DNA of 64,000 bases, from contig CBDCBH010000002.1 of the NCBI GenBank assembly GCA_965214235.1, positions 62,001 through 126,000 of the forward strand, read 5' to 3'. Position numbers and translations under genes: made by a program. This DNA is from Ilyomonas sp965214235. Lineage in GTDB: Bacteria; Bacteroidota; Bacteroidia; Chitinophagales; Chitinophagaceae. Each line of letters opens with the position of its first letter. The first letter of the stretch is position 1. Below are positions 44,159 to 52,853 of the stretch, piece by piece. The notes beneath the pieces are model-generated. The model saw only the letters and a program-made list of their open reading frames with translations. It made no database searches and was not told where the DNA came from.

Positions 44159-45372
44159 ATAATTTTTTTTCGATAGAAACATTCATCAACACAAACATTA
44201 CCGGCAGAAGCGAAAGTTTGTTTGCGAAAGATTTACTGCGGTATCATAACGAAATAAAAAACGAGATTGAAAATAAATCTGTGTTGGTGATTGGCGGTGC
44301 CGGAACCATTGGTTCGTCTTTTATAAAAACCCTGTTGCGATACAAGCCTGCCAAGCTTATTGTAATTGATATAAATGAAAACGGTTTAACCGAACTGGTA
44401 AGAGATTGCCGCAGCCATAACGATATTTCGTTGCCGCCGAATTTTAAATCGTATCCTGTTAATTATGGTGATGCGGTATTTAAAAAAATTTTTGAAACCG
44501 AAGCTCCGTTTCATATTGTTGCCAACTTTGCTGCACACAAGCATGTGCGCAGCGAGAAAGATGTGTTTTCTATCGAAGCCATGATAGAAAATAATGTATT
44601 AAAAGCAAAAGCATTATTGGATGTATTGGTGCAAAATCCGCCTGAACATTTCTTTTGTGTTTCTACCGATAAAGCCGCTAATCCGGTGAACATTATGGGC
44701 GCCAGCAAAAAGTTGATGGAAGAAGTAATAGTTGCGTATTCCGATATGATTAACATATCAACAGCCCGCTTTGCCAACGTAGCCTTTTCCAATGGCAGCC
44801 TGCCTGCCGGGTTTATTGAACGCATGTTTAAGCGCCAGCCGCTCTCTTGCCCCAGCGATGTTGCCCGCTATTTTGTTTCGCCACCCGAATCGGGTGAAAT
44901 TTGTTTGCTGGCTTGTGTTTTAGGTAAGCCGGGCGATATTTTTTTTCCTAAATTAAATTCTGAAAAAGACTTAGTTAGTTTTAAAGACATTGCGTTACGG
45001 TTTTTATTTGCTATGAATTTGCAAGCCGTCATCTGCCATTCGGAAGAAGAAGCGCGGCAAAAAGCCGCATCACTATCAGGTAACACTTCAGAATATCCGG
45101 TTTATTTTTTCAAAAGCGAAACATCGGGCGAAAAACTGTACGAAGAATTTTATACCGATGAAGAAGTGCTGGATATGAATACATTTACTTCTGTTGGTGT
45201 AATTAAAAACGCTCCGCGAAGAACAAAAGAAGAACTTGATGCCATCATCAGCAACCTTATAAAACTGTTTGAAAAGCCGGTAACAAAAGCAGATGTAGTA
45301 ATGGTTTTAAACAAGCTGCTGCCAGGCTTTGCTCACATTGAAACGGGAATGAGCCTCGACCAAAAAATGTAG
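44155..45372 (+). CDS. CapD/FlaA1-like UDP-N-acetylglucosamine 4,6-dehydratase, soluble short form
   Basis: A 405-residue protein of the Polysacc_synt_2 family. The Rossmann fold begins VLVIGGAGTIGSSF (residues 44-55), NFAAHKHV lies in the middle, and the catalytic region is VSTDKAANPVNIMGASKK, with Thr171-Asp172-Lys173 and a Met181-x3-Lys185 in place of Tyr-x3-Lys, the normal FlaA1-family variation. No membrane helices, unlike long WbpM-type enzymes. It probably makes UDP-4-keto-6-deoxy-HexNAc. Overlaps its neighbour by ATGA and is followed by the sugar transferase at a 1-base gap. Confidence 0.88.
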   Translation: MNNFFSIETFINTNITGRSESLFAKDLLRYHNEIKNEIENKSVLVIGGAGTIGSSFIKTLLRYKPAKLIVIDINENGLTELVRDCRSHNDISLPPNFKSYPVNYGDAVFKKIFETEAPFHIVANFAAHKHVRSEKDVFSIEAMIENNVLKAKALLDVLVQNPPEHFFCVSTDKAANPVNIMGASKKLMEEVIVAYSDMINISTARFANVAFSNGSLPAGFIERMFKRQPLSCPSDVARYFVSPPESGEICLLACVLGKPGDIFFPKLNSEKDLVSFKDIALRFLFAMNLQAVICHSEEEARQKAASLSGNTSEYPVYFFKSETSGEKLYEEFYTDEEVLDMNTFTSVGVIKNAPRRTKEELDAIISNLIKLFEKPVTKADVVMVLNKLLPGFAHIETGMSLDQKM

Positions 45373-45373
45373 T

Positions 45374-46042
45374 ATGTACCCTGCAATAAAACGTTTTTTT
45401 GATTTTGTTTTTTCTTTCCTTGCAGTTTTGATTGTGTTGCCCTTTATGCTTCCCATCATCATCATTTTAAAATTTACCGGCGAAGGTTACATCTGGTATC
45501 TGCAAAAAAGAATCGGTTATAAAAACCAATACTTCAACATCATCAAATTTGCAACGATGCTAAAAAACAGCCCGAACATAGGAACCGGTTTTATAACATT
45601 GCGTAACGATCCAAGATTATTACCTCTTGGTAAATTTTTACGCATCACGAAATTGAACGAGCTGCCTCAAATACTAAATGTTTTAAAAGGCGATATGAGT
45701 TTTGTAGGACCACGTCCTTTGGTTGATAAAACCTTTGCTGCATACCCTGAAAACATACGTTACCAGGTGTACAATTCAAAGCCCGGCATAACGGGAATTG
45801 GTTCTATTATTTTTAGAGATGAAGAGCATTTGGTTAGCGCTTCCGGCGTAACTCCGCAAACATTTTACGATACTGTAATTGCACCTTACAAAGGCGAACT
45901 GGAAATATGGTACAACCAACACAAAAGTTTTATTACCGATCTTAAAATTTTATTCATTACGTTTTGGGTGATTTTGTTTTCTAAAAGCAACATTGTACAC
46001 AAGGCTTTTCCATCGCTTCCCAAATGGACATATCAAAAATGA
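45374..46042 (+). CDS. Initiating sugar phosphotransferase (PglC/WcaJ short type)
   Basis: A 222-residue monotopic phosphoglycosyl transferase that places the first sugar phosphate on undecaprenyl phosphate. An N-terminal re-entrant membrane helix (FVFSFLAVLIVLPFMLPIII) precedes YFNIIKFATM, ITKLNELPQI and GDMSFVGPRPLVD. The position normally occupied by the nucleophilic Asp (DELPQ) is Asn95 here, with Glu96 kept; Asn variants occur but the consequence is unclear. Its place next to dehydratase and reductase suggests a HexNAc-type first sugar. Confidence 0.9.
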   Translation: MYPAIKRFFDFVFSFLAVLIVLPFMLPIIIILKFTGEGYIWYLQKRIGYKNQYFNIIKFATMLKNSPNIGTGFITLRNDPRLLPLGKFLRITKLNELPQILNVLKGDMSFVGPRPLVDKTFAAYPENIRYQVYNSKPGITGIGSIIFRDEEHLVSASGVTPQTFYDTVIAPYKGELEIWYNQHKSFITDLKILFITFWVILFSKSNIVHKAFPSLPKWTYQK

Positions 46043-46122
46043 AAAATGAACATTTACTTTAAAAAAAGTTTACACAAACGAAAAGAGTAAATACAACTGG
46101 CGATGAAAAATATTCATGTAAT

Positions 46123-46134
46123 GTTTGTTTTTAC
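46123..46134 (-). repeat. Copy of the dispersed GTAAAAACAAAC motif, reverse orientation
   Basis: GTTTGTTTTTAC in the 132-base gap before gmhA. Confidence 0.5.
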
Positions 46135-46174
46135 ATCAAAAAAGAAATAAGAATTTAGAAAGCTTGCAATAATT

Positions 46175-46750
46175 ATGAAACACACCATACAATCGCGCAT
46201 CAGCGAATCAATTGAAACAAAACAAAAACTACTGAGCAACGAAGCGTTATTACAAACAATAGAAGACGTTACAAAAACAGTTATTCAAGCCCTGCAAAAT
46301 GGCAATAAAATTTTATTTTGTGGTAATGGAGGAAGTGCTGCGGATGCCCAGCATCTGGCTGCCGAATTTAGCGGGCGCTTTTATTTAAACCGGAAAGCGT
46401 TGCCTGCTGAAGCATTGCATTGCAACACATCTTATCTTACAGCTGTGGCTAACGATTATAGCTACGATGTAGTGTACGCGCGGCTTGTAGAAGGTATTGG
46501 CATAAAAGGCGATGTTTTGATCGGCTTATCAACCAGCGGTAATTCAACCAACATTATAAAAGCGTTTGATGCTGCAAAAACAAACGAAATGATAACCGTT
46601 GCCTTTACTGGTGAAAGCGGCGGTAAAATGAAAGAGATAGCCGATTATTTAATTCATATTCCATCATCAATTACGCCACGCATACAAGAAGCGCACATAC
46701 TTGTTGGTCATATAATTTGTGAGATAGCGGAAGCGGAATATTTTAAATAA
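46175..46750 (+). CDS. gmhA: Sedoheptulose 7-phosphate isomerase
   Basis: A 191-residue SIS-domain isomerase making D-glycero-D-manno-heptose 7-phosphate. Motifs: LFCGNGGSAADAQHLAAEF, the TAVANDYSYD loop and GLSTSGNSTNII phosphate site, with EAHILVGHIICEIAE at the end. It is the first step of the heptose pathway served by hddA and hddC earlier in the cluster; the GmhB phosphatase is not seen in the window. It ends four bases before the convergent TPR gene. Confidence 0.93.
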   Translation: MKHTIQSRISESIETKQKLLSNEALLQTIEDVTKTVIQALQNGNKILFCGNGGSAADAQHLAAEFSGRFYLNRKALPAEALHCNTSYLTAVANDYSYDVVYARLVEGIGIKGDVLIGLSTSGNSTNIIKAFDAAKTNEMITVAFTGESGGKMKEIADYLIHIPSSITPRIQEAHILVGHIICEIAEAEYFK

Positions 46751-46753
46751 AAT

Positions 46754-47404
46754 CTATCCCGGAATGCGGGAAATATAAGATTCTATTTCTTTAATCTGAT
46801 CTACTACCTGCTTGGTTTTGGGCTTGCAGGCTTTGGCTTTGCGGAAGAAATCTTTGGCAGCGCGGAACTCTCTTTTGTTTAAAAAAATCTGGCACATACT
46901 TAAGTAAGCAACGGCTTCGCTTTCTTTATCAGGAATGCCTAACCGGATGGCTGCACGAATGTAGCTCTCACCGCTTTTAAAATCGCCTTTTTGTAATGCC
47001 ATCATGCCCAACTGCAACTTGTTAGCACCTTCGGCTTCGGGCATGGGCGAACCTAATGCAGAACTCTTTTTTAAATGCTTTTCAGCAGTGTCAAAATCCT
47101 GCTTCATCATAGCGATGTTTCCCTTTAAAGTATAGTAAGTGGAACGGATGGGTTTGAATAATAAAGCCGGAAACCAAATGGAGTTAATTATTCTTTCCAC
47201 TTCCTGCATATCGCCTTTCTCCATCGGCTCTTGCACCAGCCGTAACGGACCAATAAAAAAATGACTGAACAAACCGATGACAGCAATAAGATACAAAACA
47301 AAAGAGGGCCAAAAACCACTGGTAATGTTTACAATAATCGCCAATACCAAAGCCACCAGGCTTAACGGAAACCGATACTTTATAATCAGGTTATAAAACT
47401 TCAT
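46754..47404 (-). CDS. Membrane protein with TPR repeats
   Basis: A 216-residue protein. Two adjacent N-terminal membrane segments (FPLSLVALVLAIIVNIT and FVLYLIAVIGLFSHFFI) lead to a cytoplasmic helical part with TPR-like repeats (GNIAMMKQDFDTAEKHLKKS, GMMALQKGDFKSGESYIRAA, FLNKREFRAAKDFFRKAK). No enzymatic motif. I recognise no named family. Convergent with gmhA. Confidence 0.75.
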   Translation of the reverse strand: MKFYNLIIKYRFPLSLVALVLAIIVNITSGFWPSFVLYLIAVIGLFSHFFIGPLRLVQEPMEKGDMQEVERIINSIWFPALLFKPIRSTYYTLKGNIAMMKQDFDTAEKHLKKSSALGSPMPEAEGANKLQLGMMALQKGDFKSGESYIRAAIRLGIPDKESEAVAYLSMCQIFLNKREFRAAKDFFRKAKACKPKTKQVVDQIKEIESYISRIPG

Positions 47405-47478
47405 GCTTTCTTTTTAAAAGAGCGCAAAGATAACAACCTGAAAGTGAATGGCGGGTGGTGAATTATAAAGGCGAAACG

Positions 47479-47937
47479 CTAAAACTTATCATCATCCACT
47501 TCTATCCAATAGCCTTCCGGATCCTGAAAATAAATTTGTTTAATGCCATCCGGGCGTACTTGCGGATCTTTGGTTGTATGCGCCCAATTGCCGTAGTTTA
47601 TGCTCATTGCATCTAAGTGCTTAGCAAAATTTTCTACCGAAGGCACACTGAAAGCCAGATGAATATTGATATCGTGTGGAATTACTTCTTTCGCGCCTTG
47701 CACAACGTGCAGTTCCGAATGTTCAGCAATTTTAAACCAAACATGTTTGTTATCATGAAAAGGCTCTGGTATTTCCTGAAGCTGCATAACCTTCCGGTAG
47801 AAGTCGGCACTCTTCTGCAAGTCAACAACAAAAATGGTAGTATGGTTAAAATGGGGCGTTGTGGCAGATTGAGCCCATAAAAAAGTGCTGAAAGCGGAAC
47901 AAAAGAAAAGGCATAAAAACAAACGCATGTTCTTCAT
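47479..47937 (-). CDS. Exported VOC-superfamily (glyoxalase/dioxygenase-like) protein
   Basis: A 152-residue protein with a signal peptide (to FLWAQS). The single VOC module has FNHTTIFVVDLQKSADFYRK, HVWFKIAEHSELHVVQ, IHLAFSVP and IYFQDPEGYWIEV. His and Glu ligands typical of the metal site are present (HTTIFV, HLAF, WIEV). Export is unusual for glyoxalases, but such periplasmic forms are common in Bacteroidota. Its substrate is unknown. An ATG at 47928 is an alternative start. Confidence 0.87.
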   Translation of the reverse strand: MKNMRLFLCLFFCSAFSTFLWAQSATTPHFNHTTIFVVDLQKSADFYRKVMQLQEIPEPFHDNKHVWFKIAEHSELHVVQGAKEVIPHDINIHLAFSVPSVENFAKHLDAMSINYGNWAHTTKDPQVRPDGIKQIYFQDPEGYWIEVDDDKF

Positions 47938-47974
47938 AAGTGGAGATGTTTAAAGCGCGAAAGATAAGAAATAT

Positions 47975-47982
47975 TACATTTG
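47975..47982 (+). promoter_or_regulatory. Likely -7 element of the tRNA-Arg gene
   Basis: TACATTTG, an exact TAnnTTTG match, 18 bases before the mature tRNA 5' end. Confidence 0.5.
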
Positions 47983-48000
47983 CGCTGCCTGCTGAACATT

Positions 48001-48072
48001 GGTCCCGTAGTTCAATGGATAGAATAGGAGTTTCCTAAACTTTAGATACAAGTTCGATTCTTGTCGGGACCA
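48001..48072 (+). tRNA. tRNA-Arg (anticodon CCT)
   Basis: The sequence folds as a complete cloverleaf: acceptor GGTCCCG (48001-48007) with CGGGACC (48065-48071), D stem GTTC/GAAT, anticodon stem GGAGT/ACTTT around loop TTCCTAA with anticodon CCT at 48034-48036, variable region AGAT, T stem ACAAG/CTTGT around TTCGATT, discriminator A48072. CCA is not encoded. The CCT anticodon reads AGG. Confidence 0.95.
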
Positions 48073-48274
48073 CACTACGCAAACTGTTTTTTTAATTCAC
48101 TTTCCGGTTTTTGTTTGTAAAATCAATCTTTTTTAAAAAGAAAACAACTTCCTTTTTAGCACGTTACTTTTTTTTGTTTGATGACTGTAATTACCAGAAG
48201 TCATTAAAAGAAAAAACATCTTACAAACTCATTTTGTTATTCTTAAAGAAAACAAGCTACTCATACTTCGCAAT

Positions 48275-48478
48275 TTATTGGTATTGTATTGCAGTAAAAA
48301 CAATCTCTTTATAATCATCTTTTTCAAACAAAACACCAAGGGTTTTATCATCCACTCTTGTAATATCTGAATAAGCACTGAAGCTGCTTTTGTTTGCGGC
48401 TTCACTTTTTGCAACTGTTATATTTTCATACCACGACTTACCATCATCATTACTAAGTCTTAGGGTGAGGTTGTTTCT
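48275..48478 (-). pseudogene. Sialidase (neuraminidase) C-terminal remnant
   Basis: On the minus strand one frame gives NLTLRLSNDDGKSWYEN, then SSFSAYSDITRVDDKTLG and VLFEKDDYKEIVF before a TAA at 48275-48277. This is the last Asp-box repeat and C-terminal strand of a GH33-type sialidase. Only about 68 residues remain, and the preceding sequence belongs to a different gene, an acetylesterase start. So a deletion has removed most of the sialidase. Confidence 0.8.
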
Positions 48479-48603
48479 TTTACTCGTATCTGCACAGGTT
48501 TATCACGCTGCAACACCCTGTTAGAAGCGTAAATTTTGGCTACCTGTAATTGTGCATAAGCCAATAAAGGAAATATAACCAATAGCGCCGGCAATCGCTT
48601 CAT
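48478..48603 (-). pseudogene. Sialate O-acetylesterase N-terminal remnant
   Basis: From ATG 48603 the minus strand reads a signal peptide (MKRLPALLVIFPLLAYAQLQ) then VAKIYASNRVLQRDKPVQIRV, the exact N-terminal pattern of sialate O-acetylesterases (normally ...MVLQRDKPVxIWG). After about 42 residues the sequence switches frame into the sialidase remnant at about 48478. The start overlaps the stop of the epimerase remnant by ATGA, showing that the three were once an operon. Confidence 0.75.
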
Positions 48604-49128
48604 AACTGTTCTGTATATTCTTTTAGAATCTCGCTGCAGTACCATTTTTGCCGTGGCAGGTGAAAAGGACCTTTAAATAAATTTCTTTTTGCAGTTTGTG
48701 CAAGGCTGCCATCTCTATGCAGGTACACAAACCACTCACCATTGTTTTTATCATAAAAAATGTTGGTAAGAATAGTCGTTTACTTGTTCACGCCGGTTTG
48801 CATATTTTCATTTCCCGTCATCAGGTAAGCCAGCAAGGTAGCAATGATAGCTTCGTTGTGCGGCTACCGGTTTTTGGTTTTCAATGTTATGGTAATGTAA
48901 TGTTTGTTTTTATAGCAAGAACCTTCGTTATAAAACCCGCAGAGTGTATTATCCCACCTAATTTGCAACGCATAATCTGCCATCTTTTTGCCAATGGCTA
49001 ATACTTTTCTAACAAGCCATCTTTGGCAACGTATTTCATCTGCTGTGAAATGCTGTCGCGCTGAGAAGTTTGCGCTGATAAAAAAGAGTAAATAAAAACA
49101 TAGTGCCCGATAGAAATATCAATTTCAT
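48600..49128 (-). pseudogene. N-acylglucosamine 2-epimerase (AGE/RnBP family) remnant, multiply frameshifted
   Basis: From ATG 49128 (MKLIFLSG, a signal peptide) the fragments, in changing frames, read SAQTSQRDSISQQMKYVAKD, LLEKY*, ADYALQIRWDNTLCGFYNEG, PHNEAIIATLLAYLMTGNE, VNDYSYQHF and GEWFVYLHRDGSLAQ, then FKGPFHLPR, ending at TGA 48600-48602. The last parts match the C-terminus of AGE-family epimerases (GEWFGYL..G...KG..FKG.FH.PR). About 530 bases remain of an expected 1.2 kb, so there are several frameshifts and internal deletions. A decayed gene. Confidence 0.8.
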
Positions 49129-49196
49129 CTCACTTATTTTTTTATAAATAACCAGAAATTTGTTTATGTGGAGTTATGCCTTCAAGGTTTATACAA

Positions 49197-51683
49197 TTAT
49201 TTTTTGTTCAATTCATTATCCGCCGCTAACACCAAAAACAAATAATCGGTTGTACCGCCGCCAAGCACATATTCGCCCTGCTGCCATAAGAATGGAAAAG
49301 GAAGCAACTCGGGAAAATCAGGACGAATGAGTGCAGTGCCTGATGCAACGCCTCCGGGAATGTACGACCAGTCGGCACGATTAAAGCCATACGCCGGAAT
49401 CATAGAATGAGCGCCAATACCAGAGGCAAAAGATGCCGTGTTACTGCCCGGATGACAGCCTAAAATAAAGTTCATAGCAGCCAGCATATATTGATCGGAA
49501 ACAATATCCGGAAAGCCTTTGTGTAAAAAATATTGCTTGTAGCCAAAATGCTGAATGTCCCAGCCAGCACCCCAAATGTTTGGCTTGTAAGGCATACCGT
49601 ACGGTGTTTGTTTACCTTGTGCCTGTATTGTATCGTACAATATTTTTACCGCCGAAGTGATGGTATTGGTTAAGTTGGCATTGTTTATCAAAGGCAACAC
49701 ACGACCCAATACCCAGCCCGTATTATCTATGCGTTTTGCAATCGCATCTTTATTATTAATTAAAAAATCAGCATATTGTTTTTCTTTTGTTGTGAGGTAC
49801 AATTCTGTTGCTAACTCAACACGCTGTAGCGGATATTTTTCTTTGGTGTTCGCCCATACTTCACGGGCTATGTTCAGGCAATCGGCTGCCATAGTATCGT
49901 TGTAGCTTTTCATTACCCGGCTGGCGGCGGCTAAAGTTGCGGCAACTTCCAGAGACCTGCCAGGGTTATCTTCTGTAAAAACCCATCTGTCATCGGGCGA
50001 ATGGGGCAAACCAACTACTGGCGGCGCTCCTTTTGTTTTTACATCATTATAAAACATATTGTCGGTAATGTTAGCTGCATCGCCGAGTGTAGTATATTGC
50101 CGCATGGTTGGCTCGATAATGCCGCGGTAAAATCTGCCCATACTTTGATAACCACCAACAATAGAAAGCAAGCCGTGTTCAATTTGCTGCAATACATCGG
50201 GCTTGCCATCGGGCTGCTGTATTTCTACTACATGCGTTTGCTGGTTGATGGTTGTGTTGTCATAATTTACATGAAAGGCTTCGTAAGCCAGCGTTAACCC
50301 GTACACAGTTTCGGCTTGCGATTCAACACGCAAATCAAAATCGCCTGCATCGTGCCAGGCACCTGCCTGTAAGCCGGGAACCGTTTCGCCCGATTTGTAT
50401 TGGGTAAGTGTTGATGAGCCTTGTATATAGCCATCAAAATGATTGGAATCTGTGGGCGCCATTCGTGCGTCATCCATGTGGCAGAAGCCATGCCACACGC
50501 GATACTTATCGTTCACGCGCATGTGGCACATCTGCACCGGAAGAAAATATTCAAGTGTGGGCTGCCATACGTTTTTCGCATAAACGCTGTCGCTTATTTG
50601 GAATGGCAGGGTTGTATCGCTGCCATATTTTATAACATACATGCCAGGCTTTTTTACCTGCGTAAAATCAAACTGCAAATAATGATAACGAAGAAAATTG
50701 CCCCAGTCTTTTGGCGTTGATTGTAATACGGTTTGGAAGCCGCCGTTTTCGTTGATGCGAAGTAAGGAAGCTGTTGAACGTTTCGTGTCTTTGGCATCCA
50801 ATTCTATCACAGCTATTTTTTGTTGCGCCGGATGATAACCTACCTGCGATACCTGCACTACCGGCGATGATTGCCATCCTTCAACCGCATGTGGCGTTAC
50901 CAGCCATTTAATAGCGCCTTTTGTTTTTCCTTTTTGAAGAAGGGAACGAACCACAAACCAACCATTGTTTTGTTTGCCTCTTCCATCTAACAACTGAAGC
51001 CCGTTTCCATTCAAATTTTCAATCGCCATTCTTTGCTTATCACTTTCCGGCGCAATGGTTAATTGGTTGCCTGCCGCCATCGGCGTTACCTGTGTTTCGC
51101 CATCCTCATCTATATAATTTTGCTCATTCGCCTGTTGCGGAAAAATACCAAACTGATTGTCCATATAATAAGACTTTCCAAATAAAACAGAAGGCAATAA
51201 TTCAAAGTTAAAGCCCACTTTTCCAATCCAGTTATCCGGCAATGCGCTATCTAAATCAACAATAATTGTAAAGCCTTTTCCGGCTGGCTCAACGCGGGTG
51301 GTATAACTGAAATGTAAATCGGGATAAATAACCGGGTTAAACCCTTTTCGGTTAATGTCTTCATTCGGATATTCCATGTGTACGCTGATGGCGCCCGTGG
51401 CTTTGTTAACCATGCGCGTGCCTACTTTGGGTATGGGCTGCCACTGACCTGGTGTTGGATTTAACCGAATGTCGCCATTGGTTGCTACGCGCTGCCCGTT
51501 TTGTATCACACCTACGCCGCCCTGATGACCTTCGGGATAAAAATCGTGCGCCAGCATAACATTCACACCTCCGTATTCTAAATACTCAAGGTTGTTGAGA
51601 TGCATACCCTGTGCGGGTTTGGGCGTTTGCGATAAGGCATGTAAAGAAATGATACTAAAAAAAACAATCAGGAGCTTATTCAT
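49197..51683 (-). CDS. Glycoside hydrolase family 9 protein with N-terminal Ig-like domain
   Basis: An 828-residue exported enzyme. Signal peptide MNKLLIVFFSIISLHALSQ. A large N-terminal region of about 250 residues of unknown fold (the LEYLEYGGVNVMLAHDFYPE region), then a CelD_N Ig-like domain (VVQVSQVGYHP, about 275-365) and the (alpha/alpha)6 catalytic domain with GAWHDAGDFDLR carrying the Asp pair (Asp445, Asp448 from this start). The Glu in QQGEYVLGGG near the C-terminus is the probable acid. GH9 enzymes cut beta-1,4-glucans or related chains. An ATG at 51698 adds five residues. Confidence 0.88.
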   Translation of the reverse strand: MNKLLIVFFSIISLHALSQTPKPAQGMHLNNLEYLEYGGVNVMLAHDFYPEGHQGGVGVIQNGQRVATNGDIRLNPTPGQWQPIPKVGTRMVNKATGAISVHMEYPNEDINRKGFNPVIYPDLHFSYTTRVEPAGKGFTIIVDLDSALPDNWIGKVGFNFELLPSVLFGKSYYMDNQFGIFPQQANEQNYIDEDGETQVTPMAAGNQLTIAPESDKQRMAIENLNGNGLQLLDGRGKQNNGWFVVRSLLQKGKTKGAIKWLVTPHAVEGWQSSPVVQVSQVGYHPAQQKIAVIELDAKDTKRSTASLLRINENGGFQTVLQSTPKDWGNFLRYHYLQFDFTQVKKPGMYVIKYGSDTTLPFQISDSVYAKNVWQPTLEYFLPVQMCHMRVNDKYRVWHGFCHMDDARMAPTDSNHFDGYIQGSSTLTQYKSGETVPGLQAGAWHDAGDFDLRVESQAETVYGLTLAYEAFHVNYDNTTINQQTHVVEIQQPDGKPDVLQQIEHGLLSIVGGYQSMGRFYRGIIEPTMRQYTTLGDAANITDNMFYNDVKTKGAPPVVGLPHSPDDRWVFTEDNPGRSLEVAATLAAASRVMKSYNDTMAADCLNIAREVWANTKEKYPLQRVELATELYLTTKEKQYADFLINNKDAIAKRIDNTGWVLGRVLPLINNANLTNTITSAVKILYDTIQAQGKQTPYGMPYKPNIWGAGWDIQHFGYKQYFLHKGFPDIVSDQYMLAAMNFILGCHPGSNTASFASGIGAHSMIPAYGFNRADWSYIPGGVASGTALIRPDFPELLPFPFLWQQGEYVLGGGTTDYLFLVLAADNELNKK

Positions 51684-51727
51684 ATTACAGGTTGCCATTT
51701 GTTATTAATACAAGTTTTGTTGGTTTG

Positions 51728-52717
51728 TTATTGCTGCAATTTTACTTCATCGCGCGTAAGTGTTTGCGGCAGGTTGTAAATTTCATTTACGTGCTGCTTT
51801 GTGTTGTTATTGTAAATAAAATCTGTCCATACTAAAAACCAGGTCCATGCGGGTTGCGCTTTTAAAATGGCAACGCTCGGAAGCTCGCCACATTCAGTCA
51901 GGGCTATAATTTTGCCGTTGGCAAGCTGAAGCAAATCGTTATAATCTTTTTGTTCATAATCCATGTGATAAATATCGGCGCCCAACACATCTGCATAACT
52001 GTTACCCGGATAAAAATCTTTATAAACATAGGCTTCATCGGCTGGTATATCGCGCGGACCGTTAGCGCCCCATACCCAAATAAGATTATTCAAATGAAAA
52101 TGATCCGTGTATCTGTCGTACATCATCTTCCAAAGTTTTTGAATGCCATCTTTACCAGGCTTGTTTCCCCACCAAAACCAAACGCCGTTCATCTCGTGGT
52201 AAGGTCGCCATAAAATGGGTATGTGTGCGCTATCCAACTGTTGTAAATAACTGGCAACAACATCTATTTGCGCCAGCCATTTTTTATTCAAATCTGTTCC
52301 GGGCGTTGTTAGTTCTTTCCATTGGTCGTCAGTAAGTTTTCCTTGTATGCTTTCCTTCCAGCCAAACGGCGGATTGTCTGTTGGCCTGCCCTGGTGCCAC
52401 ATCAATGTAACAATATAGCCAGCCTTATATTTTTGGATCGCTTCATCAACAACCGACTGCCCTTTGTCGGTGGTGCCGCGCCATATAAAATCCGATCCCC
52501 ATACCGCAGGATATTTTCCGGTAATGGCTTTTACAGTGTCGCAAAAACGCTCATCGCCATGCTGACCGCTTAGTATCTGTTTGCCCTTAATGCTGTATAA
52601 GTAAGCCAGCAATTTTTTGGCTTCCGGAGAAGCCTTTTTATTAACCGGTTGAAAAGGTTGCGCGAATGTGTTGGTTATAAAAATGAACATTGCAATAAGA
52701 GCGGTTGTAAATTTCAT
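51728..52717 (-). CDS. Glycoside hydrolase family 26 beta-mannanase-type enzyme
   Basis: A 329-residue exported enzyme, with a signal peptide ending TNTFA-QP. The GH26 core has GKQILSGQHGDE, WHQGRP, WRPYHEMNGVWFWWG with acid/base Glu175, and IALTECGELPS with nucleophile Glu275. The TIM-barrel length is normal. It is followed after 44 bases by the GH9 gene on the same strand, so the pair may be cotranscribed and act on beta-mannan or glucomannan. Alternative endo-activities within GH26 are possible. Confidence 0.92.
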   Translation of the reverse strand: MKFTTALIAMFIFITNTFAQPFQPVNKKASPEAKKLLAYLYSIKGKQILSGQHGDERFCDTVKAITGKYPAVWGSDFIWRGTTDKGQSVVDEAIQKYKAGYIVTLMWHQGRPTDNPPFGWKESIQGKLTDDQWKELTTPGTDLNKKWLAQIDVVASYLQQLDSAHIPILWRPYHEMNGVWFWWGNKPGKDGIQKLWKMMYDRYTDHFHLNNLIWVWGANGPRDIPADEAYVYKDFYPGNSYADVLGADIYHMDYEQKDYNDLLQLANGKIIALTECGELPSVAILKAQPAWTWFLVWTDFIYNNNTKQHVNEIYNLPQTLTRDEVKLQQ

Positions 52718-52853
52718 AATGGCTGTGATTAATGTATGTTTTGTTTCTATTTACTGGTGCTGTTGCGTGTATAAGATTGTATTTTATAACTCAATGCGCC
52801 TGTTGCAAACCCGTTCACCATTTTATATTATTCAATGCTAAATAATTTTTGAT

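Noticed and set aside
44511..44825. Long opposite-strand frames inside the CapD-like gene and others
   Set aside because: Shadows of well-supported genes with intact catalytic motifs.
48111..48314. 67-residue plus-strand frame after the tRNA
   Set aside because: Low-complexity AT-rich translation overlapping the sialidase remnant on the other strand; no start signal.
48229..48414. Minus-strand frame of 61 residues
   Set aside because: It is the wrong frame of the sialidase remnant; the correct frame shows the Asp-box and C-terminal strand.
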